DNA from: Pseudomonas kielensis
GTDB lineage: Bacteria > Pseudomonadota > Gammaproteobacteria > Pseudomonadales > Pseudomonadaceae
Reading direction: 5' to 3'
DNA length: 64,000 bases
NCBI RefSeq assembly: GCF_014236655.1
Contig: NZ_JACMYG010000008.1
Span: 1-64,000, forward strand
Below are positions 45,818-55,303 of this stretch, one piece after another (position 1 is the stretch's first letter; each line of letters starts with the position of its first letter). The notes under the pieces were generated by a model that worked only from the letters and a program-made list of their open reading frames with translations, was not told where the DNA came from and did not search any database. A program made the position numbers and the translations under genes.

Positions 45818-46351
45818 ATGCTCATTCGGTCACTGACCCTCGCTACGCTGCTGGCTGTCGCGGGCCCCTTGTTCGCCGCCGACAACGACACGCCTCTGGC
45901 CCAGGAACGCGGCAAGAGCCGCCCGCTGATTGTCATTGCCCCCAGCAGCATCGACCCGACGCTGGTCAACCTGAAAAAATCCCTCGACGACCCGGCCACC
46001 AAAAAAGCCTTCCAGGACCGCAGCATGGTGCTTTACACCGTGGTCCAGTTGATGGGCCAGCGCGATGGCAAGGATTTGGATGCGCAAACCACCATGGCGC
46101 TGATTCGCGAACTGAAACTGGGGGTCAGCGGTGAGACCAAGGTCATCCTGGTGGGCAAGGACGGCGAGAAGAAGCTCGAGCACCTGGGTCCGATAGACGC
46201 CAAGGCGCTGTTCGAGACGGTCGACCAGTTGCCTGCCGCCGAGAAAGAAGCGACGCCACCGGCACCTGCGGTCGCGGAAACGCCCGCCAAAGGCAGCAAG
46301 GCCGCCAAGCCTGCCAAGCCGGTGAAACCACCTCAGCCGCTGGACGATTGA
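45818..46351 (+). CDS. DUF4174 secreted protein
   Basis: 177 residues. ATG at 45818 is best placed: AAGGAG lies seven bases upstream and the protein then opens with a clean signal peptide (MLIRSLTLATLLAVAGPLFA). The core (RPLIVIAPSSIDPTLVNLKKSLDDPATKKAFQDRSMVLYTVVQ ... ETKVILVGKDGEKKLEHLGPIDAKALFETVDQLP) is a thioredoxin-like DUF4174 fold without a CxxC. The last 35 residues are Ala/Pro/Lys-rich and probably disordered. Function unknown. Confidence 0.85.
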   Translation: MLIRSLTLATLLAVAGPLFAADNDTPLAQERGKSRPLIVIAPSSIDPTLVNLKKSLDDPATKKAFQDRSMVLYTVVQLMGQRDGKDLDAQTTMALIRELKLGVSGETKVILVGKDGEKKLEHLGPIDAKALFETVDQLPAAEKEATPPAPAVAETPAKGSKAAKPAKPVKPPQPLDD

Positions 46352-46370
46352 AACGCGAGCGGGGGGCTGG

Positions 46371-47264
46371 TCATCGATTTGACCAGGCCACCCCCCAGCG
46401 TTGTTCCAGGTTCATGGCCAGCACGCTGATCAACACCACCAGCGCTCCCACCATCACCATCAACCCCGGTCGTTCTCCCAGCAGGGCGGCGGCAATCAGC
46501 ATGGCGGTGGGCGGTGTCAGGTACAGCGCCATGGCGGCGCGGCTGGCCTCGACCTGGCGCAAGACAAAGGCCCAGGCCAGATAGGCCAGGGCACTGGGGA
46601 ACACCCCGAGAATCGCCACCGCCAGGTGAACCTGCGTCGGCGCCCTGGCCACCGCAGCCCCCAGGCCCGGAAGGAACACCAGCAACAGCAGGGTGCCGGA
46701 CCACACCGTATAGCAGACCATGGTCAGGCCGCTGTAACGCTGGCAATGGCGTTTGTGCAGGGCGAAGTACAGGCTCCACGATAGCGCCGCCAGCAGGATC
46801 AACAGGCCGTGGGGGTCGACACTGCCCAGGCCGCGATCACCGGCGACCACGATGCCGGCGCCACACATACCCACCACCACGCATCCCCAACGCCAGGCGC
46901 TGACGCGGTCGTTGAAGATGAAATGTGCCAGCAACGCGCTGAACAGCGGAGTCGACTGCGCCAGCACACTGGCGGCACCGGCACTGACCCCGCGTTGGCC
47001 GAAGTTCAGCGCAATGTGGTGCAGGCTCACGGCAAACAATCCCAGCATGAGCAACAGTGGCAGGTCGCGCAGGCGAGGCCGCTCGATGCCCTTGCAGACG
47101 GCGATCAACGCCATGAACAGCGAGGCCACGAGAAACCGCAGCAACGCCAGGTGTCCGGGTTCATAGGCGCTCAGGCCGATGCGGATGCCGGTCGGCGAGT
47201 AACCCCAGCAGACGATCACAAACAGCACGGCCAGGAGAATCTTCAGAGGTGAACGTGTGGGCAT
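46371..47264 (-). CDS. EamA/DMT-family transporter
   Basis: 297 residues with ten hydrophobic helices in two EamA repeats (ILLAVLFVIVCWGYSPTGIRIGLSAYEPGHLALLRFLVASLFMALI; and LLILLAALSWSLYFALHKRHCQRYSGLTMVCYTVWSGTLLLLVF). Probable metabolite exporter, substrate unknown. Divergent from a LysR gene that may control it. Confidence 0.87.
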   Translation of the reverse strand: MPTRSPLKILLAVLFVIVCWGYSPTGIRIGLSAYEPGHLALLRFLVASLFMALIAVCKGIERPRLRDLPLLLMLGLFAVSLHHIALNFGQRGVSAGAASVLAQSTPLFSALLAHFIFNDRVSAWRWGCVVVGMCGAGIVVAGDRGLGSVDPHGLLILLAALSWSLYFALHKRHCQRYSGLTMVCYTVWSGTLLLLVFLPGLGAAVARAPTQVHLAVAILGVFPSALAYLAWAFVLRQVEASRAAMALYLTPPTAMLIAAALLGERPGLMVMVGALVVLISVLAMNLEQRWGVAWSNR

Positions 47265-47397
47265 CAGGTCGGCCTGCCAGGTCAGGTGCGCAACGAAGAC
47301 CGCGACGAGGTGACGGCTTCTGCCCCTTGAGTATTGGAGCCTTACCTGTTCACTACAACTGACTTAACATGAGGCGAATGTTCACTTTGGGTGATGT

Positions 47398-48273
47398 ATG
47401 GAGCTGGCACAGATTCGCATGTTCAAGACGGTTTTCGAGACCGGCAGCATTGCCCGTGCCGCGCAGGTGCTGCATTGCGTGCCCTCGAACATCACTGCGC
47501 GCCTCAAGTCGCTGGAAAGCGAGCTGGGCGTCGAGCTGTTTTACCGGGCGGGGCGGGGGTTGCAGATCAGCCCGGCCGGCGAAATCTTCCTGACCTACGC
47601 AGCGCAGATCCTGGCACTGTCCGAGGAAGCCAAGCGCGCCGTGGATCCCGGAGCGCCGCCGTCCGGGCCGCTGCGCATCGGCGCGATCGAGTCATCGGCC
47701 AGCGGCCGCCTGCCCAGGCTGTTGGCCCGATTCCATCGGCGTTATCCGGCGGTGGCCCTGGAGCTGACAACCGGGCCCTGGGCGCAGTTGCTCGAGGACA
47801 CGCTCCTGCACAAGCTCGACGGGGTGATTGTGGCGGTCGACGTCGAGCGACCGCTGCTCAAGCGCAAGTTCCTGTACCGCGAAGACCTGGTGCTGATTGC
47901 TTCGCCTTCCTTGGGGCCGTTGCGCGAGGCCGCGGACCTGCGCGGCAAATCGATCTTCATGTGGCCTTCGGGGTGCCCGTACCGGGCAACGCTGGAGCGC
48001 TGGCTGCTAGGGCAGGGGGAAGCCTTGCCGATCATCAGCATTGCCAGTTACGGCAGCATTGTCGGCTGTGTCAGTGCGGGGGCCGGCGTGGCGCTGGTGC
48101 CCAGGGGGATATTCGAACAGTACGGACCGGGGGCCGGCTGGGCCAGCTACGAGTTCCCGGAACTGACGGCCATCGACAACCTGTTCTATTGGCACGAACA
48201 CTCCCGGCATCACCCGGCCCGGGAAGCGTTCGTTGCGATGCTGCAGGAAGAATTTGCCACTGCCAGCGTGTAG
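47398..48273 (+). CDS. LysR-family transcriptional regulator
   Basis: 291 residues: N-terminal LysR helix-turn-helix (MELAQIRMFKTVFETGSIARAAQVLHCVPSNITARLKSLESELGVELFYRAGRGLQISPAGEIFL) and a periplasmic-binding-like effector domain. The 133 bp divergent region shared with the EamA gene contains two direct copies of TGTTCACT (47347-47354 and 47379-47386) 32 bp apart, plausible contact sites. Probable target: the EamA transporter. Confidence 0.88.
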   Translation: MELAQIRMFKTVFETGSIARAAQVLHCVPSNITARLKSLESELGVELFYRAGRGLQISPAGEIFLTYAAQILALSEEAKRAVDPGAPPSGPLRIGAIESSASGRLPRLLARFHRRYPAVALELTTGPWAQLLEDTLLHKLDGVIVAVDVERPLLKRKFLYREDLVLIASPSLGPLREAADLRGKSIFMWPSGCPYRATLERWLLGQGEALPIISIASYGSIVGCVSAGAGVALVPRGIFEQYGPGAGWASYEFPELTAIDNLFYWHEHSRHHPAREAFVAMLQEEFATASV

Positions 48274-48345
48274 GCGCGAGCTTGCTCGCGATGGCAGCGT
48301 GTCAGGCACCCTCGATGTTGAATGGGCCTGCCCGCTCCCGCAGGT
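48270..48345. repeat. degenerate REP pair
   Basis: TAGGCGCGAGCTTGCTCGCGATGGC and, facing it, GGGCCTGCCCGCTCCCGCAGG lie between the convergent LysR and thiolase genes. Both are diverged from the core. Confidence 0.6.
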
Positions 48346-48356
48346 GCGCGGTGAAA

Positions 48357-49538
48357 TCAGTCCCGCGAGATGGCCAGTGCCACGCCTTGGCCGCCACCGA
48401 TGCACAGGGTAGCCAGGCCTTTCTTGGCGTCGCGCTTGATCATTTCGTGCAGCAACGACACCAGTACGCGGCAGCCCGAGGCGCCGATCGGGTGGCCGAG
48501 GGCAATCGCGCCACCGTTGACGTTGACCTTGCTCGCATCCCACTGCAGCTCTTTGCCTACCGCCAGGGACTGCGCGGCGAATGCTTCGTTGGCTTCGATC
48601 AGGTCCAGTTGCGCCAGGTTCCAGCCGGCCTTGTCCAGGCAGCGGCGAGTAGCCGATACCGGGCCGATGCCCATGATCGCCGGGTCGACACCGGCATTGG
48701 CGTAGGCGGCGATCTTCGCCAGTACCGGCAGGCCCAGTTGTTTGGCTTTTTCAGCGCTCATCAGCAGCACGGCAGCGGCACCGTCGTTGAGCGAAGAGGC
48801 GTTGCCGGCGGTGACGCTGCCGTCTTTCTTGAACGCCGGTTTGAGCTTGGCCAGGGAGGCGGCGGTGGTCTCGGCGCGCGGTTGTTCGTCGACCGCGAAG
48901 GACAGCGGATCGCCTTTGCGCTGAGGGATCAGGATCGGCGTGATCTCGTCGGCAAATCGCCCGGCTTCGATGGCGGCCGTGGCCTTCTGCTGGGAAGCGG
49001 CGGCGAAGGCGTCCTGTTCCTCACGGCTGAGGTGGTACTTGTCGACCAGGTTCTCGGCGGTGATGCCCATGTGGTAATCGTTGAACGCATCCCACAGGCC
49101 GTCGCTGATCATGCTGTCGACCATCTTCGCGTGGCCCATGCGCAGGCCGGTGCGGGCGGCCGGCAACACGTACGGGGCCAGGCTCATGTTTTCCATGCCG
49201 CCGGCGATGATCACGTCGGCGTCGCCGCAGCGGATCGCCTGGGCGCCCAGGTGCAGGGCCTTGAGGCCCGAACCGCAGACCTTGTTCAGGGTCAGCGCCG
49301 GCACCGCGTGAGGCAGGCCGGCGAGAATCGAGGCCTGGCGCGCCGGGTTCTGGCCCGAGCCAGCGGTCAGGACCTGACCCAGGATCACTTCATCCACCTG
49401 GTCGGCGGCCAGACCGGTCTGTGCCAGCAACTGGCGAATCACCGCGGCACCGAGTTCCGGCGCCGGGATGCTGGCCAGCGAACCCTGGAAGCTGCCGATG
49501 GCAGTCCGGGTGGCGGCGACAATCACGACTTCTTGCAT
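48357..49538 (-). CDS. atoB: acetyl-CoA C-acetyltransferase (thiolase)
   Basis: 393 residues. Catalytic Cys in [19 protein letters not shown] (about residue 88), NEAFA loop, and the [12 protein letters not shown] active-site segment with the second Cys. Cleaves acetoacetyl-CoA to acetyl-CoA. Start at 49538 has GAGGAG upstream. Third gene after dhcA and dhcB, so it completes degradation of the acyl-CoA made by the transferase. Confidence 0.94.
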   Translation of the reverse strand: MQEVVIVAATRTAIGSFQGSLASIPAPELGAAVIRQLLAQTGLAADQVDEVILGQVLTAGSGQNPARQASILAGLPHAVPALTLNKVCGSGLKALHLGAQAIRCGDADVIIAGGMENMSLAPYVLPAARTGLRMGHAKMVDSMISDGLWDAFNDYHMGITAENLVDKYHLSREEQDAFAAASQQKATAAIEAGRFADEITPILIPQRKGDPLSFAVDEQPRAETTAASLAKLKPAFKKDGSVTAGNASSLNDGAAAVLLMSAEKAKQLGLPVLAKIAAYANAGVDPAIMGIGPVSATRRCLDKAGWNLAQLDLIEANEAFAAQSLAVGKELQWDASKVNVNGGAIALGHPIGASGCRVLVSLLHEMIKRDAKKGLATLCIGGGQGVALAISRD

Positions 49539-49565
49539 CGAATTTCTCCTCAAAGGGGGTGGGGC

Positions 49566-50225
49566 TCAGGCGAACTGCATTTCCGGAACGTGGTCCGGAA
49601 CGATCAGTTTACCGGCGGTCTTGCTGACGATTTCCTCGACGCTGACACCCGGAGCGCGCTCCTTGAGAATGAAGGCGCCGTTTTCGATTTCCAGGTAGGC
49701 CAGGTCGGTCAGGACGCGCTTGATGCAGTGGGCGCCGGTCAGTGGCAGGCTGCAATGGTTCAGCAGCTTGGACTCACCATCCTTGGAGGCGTGGGTCATG
49801 GTGACGATGATGTTGTCGGCACCGGCTACCAGGTCCATTGCGCCGCCCATGCCCTTGACCAGTTTGCCCGGGATCATCCAGGAGGCGATGTTGCCTTGTA
49901 CGTCGACTTCGAACGCGCCGAGCACGGTCAGGTCGATGTGGCCGCCGCGGATCATCGCGAAGGATTCGGCGGAAGAGAAAATCGATGCGCCGATGCGCGC
50001 GGTCACTGTTTGTTTGCCGGCGTTGATCATGTCGGCGTCGACCTGATCATCCGTCGGGAAAGCGCCCATGCCAAGCAGGCCGTTTTCCGACTGCAGCATC
50101 ACTTCCATGCCTTCGGGAATGTAGTTGGCGACCAGGGTCGGAATGCCGATGCCCAGGTTTACGTAGTAGCCGTCCTGCATTTCGCGGGCGACGCGCTGAG
50201 CCATTTGTTCGCGGGTAAGAGCCAT
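49566..50225 (-). CDS. dhcB: CoA-transferase subunit B (DhcB/AtoA-like)
   Basis: 219 residues. The catalytic Glu lies in the conserved SENGLLGMG motif (about residue 50), and YVNLGIGIPTLVANYIPEG is the family-I CoA-transferase B signature. GGAG precedes the ATG. Partner of DhcA; in P. aeruginosa this pair transfers CoA to dehydrocarnitine. The same fold also serves acetoacetate:succinyl-CoA transferase, so the exact acid is inferred from gene order. Confidence 0.9.
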   Translation of the reverse strand: MALTREQMAQRVAREMQDGYYVNLGIGIPTLVANYIPEGMEVMLQSENGLLGMGAFPTDDQVDADMINAGKQTVTARIGASIFSSAESFAMIRGGHIDLTVLGAFEVDVQGNIASWMIPGKLVKGMGGAMDLVAGADNIIVTMTHASKDGESKLLNHCSLPLTGAHCIKRVLTDLAYLEIENGAFILKERAPGVSVEEIVSKTAGKLIVPDHVPEMQFA

Positions 50226-50262
50226 TTTTATTCTCCGTTGTTCGTCGGGCAGGGGGCGTGGA

Positions 50263-50961
50263 TCACTTGCGCACGGTGCGCTGTTCGATGCGTTTTTCGA
50301 ACGTGCCGCAGATCACCCGGTCAACGTAGATGCCAGGGGTATGGATGTGCGCAGGGTCCAGCTCGCCGGGCTCGACGATCTCTTCGACTTCGACCACGGT
50401 GATCTTGCCGGCGGTGGCGGCCAGTGGGTTGAAGTTCTGGGCGGTGTGGCGATAGATCACGTTGCCGAAGTGGTCGGCTTTCCAGCCTTTGACGATGGCG
50501 AAGTCGCCGGTGATGGACTCTTCCATCAAGTACGGGCGGCCGTGGAACTCACGCACTTCCTTGCCTTCGGCCACGGGCGTGCCGACGCCGGTGGCGGTGA
50601 AGAACGCAGGAATGCCCGCGCCGCCAGCGCGCATTTTTTCCGCCAGGGTGCCTTGGGGGGTCAGCACCACTTCGATTTCGCCGCTCAGCAGTTGTTTCTC
50701 GAACAGGGCGTTTTCACCCACGTAGGACGCCACGACCTTGCTGATCTGGCGGTCTTCGAGCAGCACGCCGAGGCCAAAACCGTCGACGCCGCAGTTATTG
50801 GAAACCACGGTCAGGTCGCGCGTGCCCTTGCGTTTGATTTCGGCAATCAGGTTTTCCGGAATGCCGCACAAGCCGAAGCCGCCAGCGATCACGGTCATGC
50901 CGTCTTCAAGGCCGGCGAGGGCCTCTTCATAGGAACTCACGCGCTTGTCGAAACCTGCCAT
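50263..50961 (-). CDS. dhcA: CoA-transferase subunit A (DhcA/AtoD-like)
   Basis: About 232 residues starting [68 protein letters not shown], the family-I CoA-transferase A signature. GAGGTG precedes the ATG at 50961. First gene of dhcA-dhcB-atoB and divergent from the LysR gene. The order dhcR-dhcA-dhcB-atoB is that of P. aeruginosa PA1998-PA2001, supporting carnitine/dehydrocarnitine catabolism. Confidence 0.9.
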   Translation of the reverse strand: MAGFDKRVSSYEEALAGLEDGMTVIAGGFGLCGIPENLIAEIKRKGTRDLTVVSNNCGVDGFGLGVLLEDRQISKVVASYVGENALFEKQLLSGEIEVVLTPQGTLAEKMRAGGAGIPAFFTATGVGTPVAEGKEVREFHGRPYLMEESITGDFAIVKGWKADHFGNVIYRHTAQNFNPLAATAGKITVVEVEEIVEPGELDPAHIHTPGIYVDRVICGTFEKRIEQRTVRK

Positions 50962-51109
50962 ATGCACCTCTTTTATTCTTTGTGGGCGGCTGGCTAGCCG
51001 TATGGGGTTGAGTGTTGCGCCATCCGATTCATTTGATAAGTTGATTTTTAAGGTTGATTAATAGATAAAACTCGTTAATCCGTGGCGTATTTCATAATAG
51101 GGAACCCAG
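50962..51109. promoter_or_regulatory. divergent dhcA / LysR control region
   Basis: 148 bp, AT-rich. Around 51050-51080 the GGTTGATTAAT ... TTAATCC elements form an imperfect inverted pair typical in position for LysR-type sites. No clear core promoter pair. Confidence 0.4.
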
Positions 51110-51994
51110 ATGACCGTCAAGCAGATCCGCGCGTTTCTGGCCGTGGCGCAGAGTTTGAGCTTCGCCGTGGCCTGTGAGCGGCTGCACCTGTCGCAGTCGG
51201 CGTTGAGCCTGACCATCAAGGCCCTGGAAGAAAGCCTCGGTGGGCGGTTGTTCAGCCGCACCACGCGCAATGTCGCGCTGACCCCTGAAGGCGAATCTCT
51301 GCTGCCGTTGGCCCGGCGCCTGATTGCCGACTGGGACAACGCCGAGGACGAGATGCGCCAGCGCTTTACCCTGCAGCGTGGACGGGTGACCCTGGCCGCC
51401 ATGCCTTCGTTTGCCGGCAACCTGCTGCCGCCGATCCTCAAGACCTTCCGCGCGCGCTACCCGAAAGTCAACGTCACGGTCAATGATGTGATCAACGAGC
51501 AAGTGCTGGAGATGGTGCGCGACCGCCAGGTGGAACTGGGCGTGGCGTTCGAGCCAATGCAGAGTTCATCGCTGCAGTTCACTGCGCTCTACGTCGACCG
51601 TTTTGTCGCGGTGGTACCGAGTGATTCGCCACTGGCCGGCCTCAGCGAAATCGACTGGAACACCCTGCTGGAGCAGCCCTTCATTACCTTGCAGCGCCCG
51701 TCGACAGTGCGGGTGATGCTCGAAGAACACCTGCAGGCACGCCAGACCCGCCTCCCGGTGGCCTTTGAAAGCCACCAACTGGCGACGGTCGGGCGCATGG
51801 TCGCCAGCGGCCTGGGGGTCAGCGCTGTGCCAGCCTTGTGTGCCGAGCAAATGCGCGAACTGGGCGCCCATTGCATCACCCTGGGTGAGCCGGTGGTCGA
51901 GCGCGCGATCGGTATCCTGACCAAGCCCGGTCACGAATTGTCGGCGGCCGCCCAGGCGCTGTTCGACATCCTCAAGGGCGAAGTGCGTCTGTAG
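51110..51994 (+). CDS. dhcR: LysR-family regulator (DhcR-like)
   Basis: 294 residues. LysR helix-turn-helix MTVKQIRAFLAVAQSLSFAVACERLHLSQSALSLTIKALEESLGGRLFSRTTRNVALTPEGESLLPLARRL, then an effector domain ending AAAQALFDILKGEVRL. AGGGAA lies before the ATG. By its divergent position it is the likely activator of dhcA-dhcB-atoB; the name is by synteny with P. aeruginosa, not by direct evidence. Confidence 0.8.
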   Translation: MTVKQIRAFLAVAQSLSFAVACERLHLSQSALSLTIKALEESLGGRLFSRTTRNVALTPEGESLLPLARRLIADWDNAEDEMRQRFTLQRGRVTLAAMPSFAGNLLPPILKTFRARYPKVNVTVNDVINEQVLEMVRDRQVELGVAFEPMQSSSLQFTALYVDRFVAVVPSDSPLAGLSEIDWNTLLEQPFITLQRPSTVRVMLEEHLQARQTRLPVAFESHQLATVGRMVASGLGVSAVPALCAEQMRELGAHCITLGEPVVERAIGILTKPGHELSAAAQALFDILKGEVRL

Positions 51995-52125
51995 TCCTCT
52001 GGCCTTGATGCCTGCGCGATGGGTCTTTGAATCCTCCAGGGAAATTCTGATTTTTCCACGACCCGTTCAACACTCCCCGACGCTCGCGCAGAATCACTGA
52101 CCCTCGTTCTGCAGAGAGACAACGG

Positions 52126-54039
52126 ATGCTCATACCTGCCCATGAACCCTGCTTTATCTTGACCATCGACGGCCGGCGCTGGACCTACCGGCGCAATGCC
52201 CGCGGCGATATCTGCGAACAGATCGACCCCCACGGTCAGGTCACCCGCTACCGACACGACACTGCGGGCCGGTTGCGGCAAGTGCTGGCGGCCGATGGTG
52301 CCACCCGCACCTTCAGCTACAACGACTATGGCAAGGTCAGTGCCGAGCAGGATGAACTGGGCCAGGTCACACGCTATGAGTACGACCGGCACCTGCACCT
52401 GATCAGCCGGCGGATCGATCCAGATGGCAGCCAGTTGTGCTTTCGCCATGACCGCAGCAGTGGGTTGTTGTCGGAAATCGAAAACCAGGTCGGTGAGGTG
52501 TATCGGCTGGAGCGGGGCGCCGATGGGCGGATCGAGCAGGAGCGGACGTTTGACGGACGGCGCTTCACATTCGCCTACGATCACCAGGGCCATCTGCTGC
52601 AGAAAACCCAATGGGCGACTGATGGCTCTGCCCTGGTCACGGCGTACCAGCGTGACAGGACAGGGCGGCTGTTGCTCAAGACATTGCCCGACGCCGGCCG
52701 GGTGGCCTATCAATACGATTCACAGGGACGCCTGGCACGAGTCGACGATGACAGCGACTGGCCACTGACCTTCACCTACGATCTGTCGGGACGGCTGCTC
52801 AGCGAGCAGCAGGGCTGGGTCTGCCTGCACTATGTCTACAACGCCAGTGGCCAGCTTGAGCGCATGCAGTTGCCAGACAACCGCTGGCTGGATTATCACT
52901 TTGCCCTCGATGGCAGCCTCGCTGCCGTCGATTACAACGGCGAGCGCCTGTCCAGCCATCGCTTCGAGCACGGCCAGGAGCAGCAGCGCGAACAGGGCCG
53001 GTTGCTCAGCCAGTATCACTACGACGCACAGGGCCGCCTGCAGGTCCACACCGTCAACCAGCCACAGCGTCCGCTGTACCTGCGGCACTACAGCTATGGG
53101 GTCAACGGTAACCTGGCGAGCATCGCCGACAGCCGCCACGGCCAGCGCAGTTTTTACTACGACGCCGGCAACCGCCTGGTTCGGGTACGGCACTCGCGTG
53201 GCGAGCAAGGGCAGCAATTCGCGTACGACCCGTGCGGCAATCGCCTGCCGGACCCCGGCCACTACCGCTACGACTACGATGCCTTTGGCAACCTGATCCG
53301 CGTGCGCCGCGACGGTCACCTCCCGCACGTGACCCATTATCACTATGACTGCCAGCATCGCTTGAGCGCGGTGGTCCTGCCCGATGGCAGCCGGGCCAGC
53401 TATCGCTATGACCCGTTTGGCCGGCGCAGTGCCAAGACCGTCGATGGCAGTACCGTCGAGTTCGTCTGGCAGGGGCCACGGCTGGTCGGCGAAATCAGCG
53501 CTGATCATCATCGCGACTATCTTTACGAGCCCGATACCTTTCGCCCGTTGGCCCTGGTCGAGGGCGGTGCTGCGGGGGATACCGGCCGGTTCTACTACCA
53601 GCTCGATCATCTGGGCACCCCCCAGGAATTGACGGACAGCAGGGGCGAAATCGTCTGGGCGGCGACTTATCAGGCCGGCGGCCAGATCGCCAGTCTCCGG
53701 CATCTGGGGCACGAGCCGATGGAGCAGCCGCTGCGTTTTCAGGGGCAGTACTGCGACGAGGAAACGGGCCTGCATTACAACCGCCATCGCTACTACTGCC
53801 CGCACCTGGGGCGTTACCTGACACCGGCCCCGAACCGCCTGGCCGCTGGCCTCAATGCCTATCAGTACGCGGTGAATCCAACGGCGTGGGTCAACCCCCT
53901 GGGGCTTAGCAGTTGCCCAGGCGGTGATGGCCGCAAACCGATGCTGCAAGTGCATGATCCGCTGGCCAACGCCGTGGTGGATGAGGCTGAACCGCAACTG
54001 CCGCAAGCGCTGATGCGGAGTTCCAGCGAGCGGTCGTAA
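52126..54039 (+). CDS. orphan Rhs/YD-repeat protein, degenerate cleavage motif
   Basis: 637 residues made of about 15 YD repeats (RYRHDTAGRLRQV, QYDSQGRLARV, RYDYDAFGNLIRV, RYDPFGRRSAK and others) and the Rhs core end (DEETGLHYNRHRYYCPHLGRYLTPAP...NPLGL, about residues 545-595). Usual self-cleavage sites DP-IGL and DP-LGL read AP-NRL (about 565) and NP-LGL (about 590): both aspartates are lost. The variable tip after the core is only about 45 residues, and there is no N-terminal PAAR domain, no VgrG nearby and no immunity gene. Probably a remnant or repurposed Rhs shell. Confidence 0.85.
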   Translation: MLIPAHEPCFILTIDGRRWTYRRNARGDICEQIDPHGQVTRYRHDTAGRLRQVLAADGATRTFSYNDYGKVSAEQDELGQVTRYEYDRHLHLISRRIDPDGSQLCFRHDRSSGLLSEIENQVGEVYRLERGADGRIEQERTFDGRRFTFAYDHQGHLLQKTQWATDGSALVTAYQRDRTGRLLLKTLPDAGRVAYQYDSQGRLARVDDDSDWPLTFTYDLSGRLLSEQQGWVCLHYVYNASGQLERMQLPDNRWLDYHFALDGSLAAVDYNGERLSSHRFEHGQEQQREQGRLLSQYHYDAQGRLQVHTVNQPQRPLYLRHYSYGVNGNLASIADSRHGQRSFYYDAGNRLVRVRHSRGEQGQQFAYDPCGNRLPDPGHYRYDYDAFGNLIRVRRDGHLPHVTHYHYDCQHRLSAVVLPDGSRASYRYDPFGRRSAKTVDGSTVEFVWQGPRLVGEISADHHRDYLYEPDTFRPLALVEGGAAGDTGRFYYQLDHLGTPQELTDSRGEIVWAATYQAGGQIASLRHLGHEPMEQPLRFQGQYCDEETGLHYNRHRYYCPHLGRYLTPAPNRLAAGLNAYQYAVNPTAWVNPLGLSSCPGGDGRKPMLQVHDPLANAVVDEAEPQLPQALMRSSSERS

Positions 54040-54148
54040 AGGGGGAAGGCCGTCTGTCTTTTTTTCCTGCGAGGGGAGTTTTTTTCACGAAATTCTGACA
54101 TTCGCAGGTGCAGATTGAACACACAAAAGGATTTGACCCCATAGACAG

Positions 54149-54174
54149 AAAGCCCGCCAGATGCGGGCTTTTTG
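54149..54174. terminator. bidirectional terminator
   Basis: Arms AAAGCCCGC / GCGGGCTTT with a 5-base loop, followed by TTGTTG on the plus strand and TTTCTGT on the minus strand. It separates the rhs gene from the convergent helix-hairpin-helix gene. Confidence 0.85.
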
Positions 54175-54192
54175 TTGTCAATCTGCCAGCAT

Positions 54193-54444
54193 TCAGGCCT
54201 GGCTTGCCTCACTGCTTTGACGCGCCCTGGCGATCGCCGCCTCAATCGCGGCCCGTGCCTGCGGGCTGTTCTTCCAGCAGGTGGAGCCGACCACCGCCGA
54301 CGCCTGAACCACGATCTCGCGGGCATTGGCCTGGCTCAGTTGCAGCAAGGTGGTGAACCCCAGTTGTTCAAGGCGCTGGACCACCGTCGGGCCGACTCCC
54401 TTGACGCTTAACAGGGTTTGTTTTTCTTCCGTTGAAAATCCCAT
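54193..54444 (-). CDS. small helix-hairpin-helix domain protein
   Basis: 83 residues: MGFSTEEKQTLLSVKGVGPTVVQRLEQLGFTTLLQLSQANAREIVVQASAVVGSTCWKNSPQARAAIEAAIARAR. The SVKGVGPTVVQRLEQLG turn is a helix-hairpin-helix typical of proteins that bind DNA non-specifically. AGGAG precedes the ATG at 54444. The 240 bp upstream toward the next gene (54476-54715) shows no further gene. Confidence 0.8.
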   Translation of the reverse strand: MGFSTEEKQTLLSVKGVGPTVVQRLEQLGFTTLLQLSQANAREIVVQASAVVGSTCWKNSPQARAAIEAAIARARQSSEASQA

Positions 54445-54715
54445 ACAGGCTCCTTTTTTAGTGAGCGTCACTGTAGCGCAATGCTCGTCGATGATGCCGC
54501 GTGCTGACCGGATAAACCTGCTGATCTTGCAATGCTCGCGAACCGGGCTACCGCGCGCACTCGGTTGCAATTGCAAGCGGCGGGCGGTCGATCCATCTGC
54601 AACTGACTGCCGTCACGCTGCGCGCGGGCCATACTAGTTGATCCTCCCCAAGTGGCGCAGCATGATGCTAGCCGTTCGGCGAGTCTTTCCTGTCCCAGCC
54701 TGGGAGTAACCCTGC

Positions 54716-55303
54716 GTGTCGGTAACCCGTTTGACCCTGATTTGCCACGCCCGTACCGTCGCCCAGAAGCGGGCGCGATTGCCCCTGGACGAACCGTTGG
54801 AAATGGACTGGCAGGCCGCCCGGGGGAGTCGCGCCGGTGCCTTCAAGCGGGCCCCGCAATTGCTCGGCGGTGGCGAGACGCGAGTACGGCAGACAGGCGC
54901 CTTGTTCGGCAATGACCTGCAGCATGTGCCGGCGCTGGATGACTATGATTTTGGTCGTTGGCACGGCTTGTCCATCGACCACCTGCAGCAGCACGAGCCA
55001 CTGGCATTGCAGGCCTGGCTCGACGATCCGCACTCGGCGCCCCATGGCGGCGAATCGCTGGTGCAGCTGTGCCAGCGGGTCGGGCGCTGGCTCGACGACC
55101 TGAGCAGTTGCCCCGGGCATTACCTGGCCGTTACCCACCCATGGGTGATTCGCGCCGCCATGATCCATGTGCTGCAGTGCCCGCCCACCGCCTTGCACAT
55201 CATCGATGTCGAACCCTTGTCTGCCACTGAACTGCGCTTCAACGGCCGCTGGCGCCTGCGCCTGATGGACAGTGGCGCCCCCCTTGAGGAACCCCTGGCA
55301 TGA
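54716..55303 (+). CDS. divergent histidine phosphatase-family protein coupled to cobF
   Basis: 195 residues from a GTG with GGGAG upstream. The phosphatase fold is visible, but the signature RHG box reads LICHART: His is kept while the phosphate-binding Arg is Cys and Gly is Ala. The second catalytic His (VTHPWVIRAAM) and a GRWHG-like loop remain. Its stop overlaps the cobF start (ATGA). Family members in cobalamin gene sets include alpha-ribazole phosphatase (CobC), so a B12-related role is possible, though the altered box leaves catalysis in doubt. Confidence 0.75.
   Translation: MSVTRLTLICHARTVAQKRARLPLDEPLEMDWQAARGSRAGAFKRAPQLLGGGETRVRQTGALFGNDLQHVPALDDYDFGRWHGLSIDHLQQHEPLALQAWLDDPHSAPHGGESLVQLCQRVGRWLDDLSSCPGHYLAVTHPWVIRAAMIHVLQCPPTALHIIDVEPLSATELRFNGRWRLRLMDSGAPLEEPLA

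Noticed and set aside
47391..50402. A 1003-residue open frame on the plus strand
   Set aside because: It runs antisense to atoB and dhcB and overlaps the LysR gene in another frame; composition (His/Gly/Ala/Arg-rich) is the usual shadow of GC-rich coding DNA, with no motif or ribosome-binding site.
52720..54006. A 428-residue minus-strand frame under the rhs gene
   Set aside because: Antisense shadow; I considered an immunity gene, but it shows no coding signature and is wholly contained in the Rhs frame.
54040..54110. T-rich runs after the rhs gene as terminators
   Set aside because: Two runs of seven T residues lack preceding stems; the true hairpin is at 54149-54174.
54476..54715. Cobalamin riboswitch before the phosphatase-cobF pair
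   Set aside because: I looked for the B12-box pattern in this stretch and found none.
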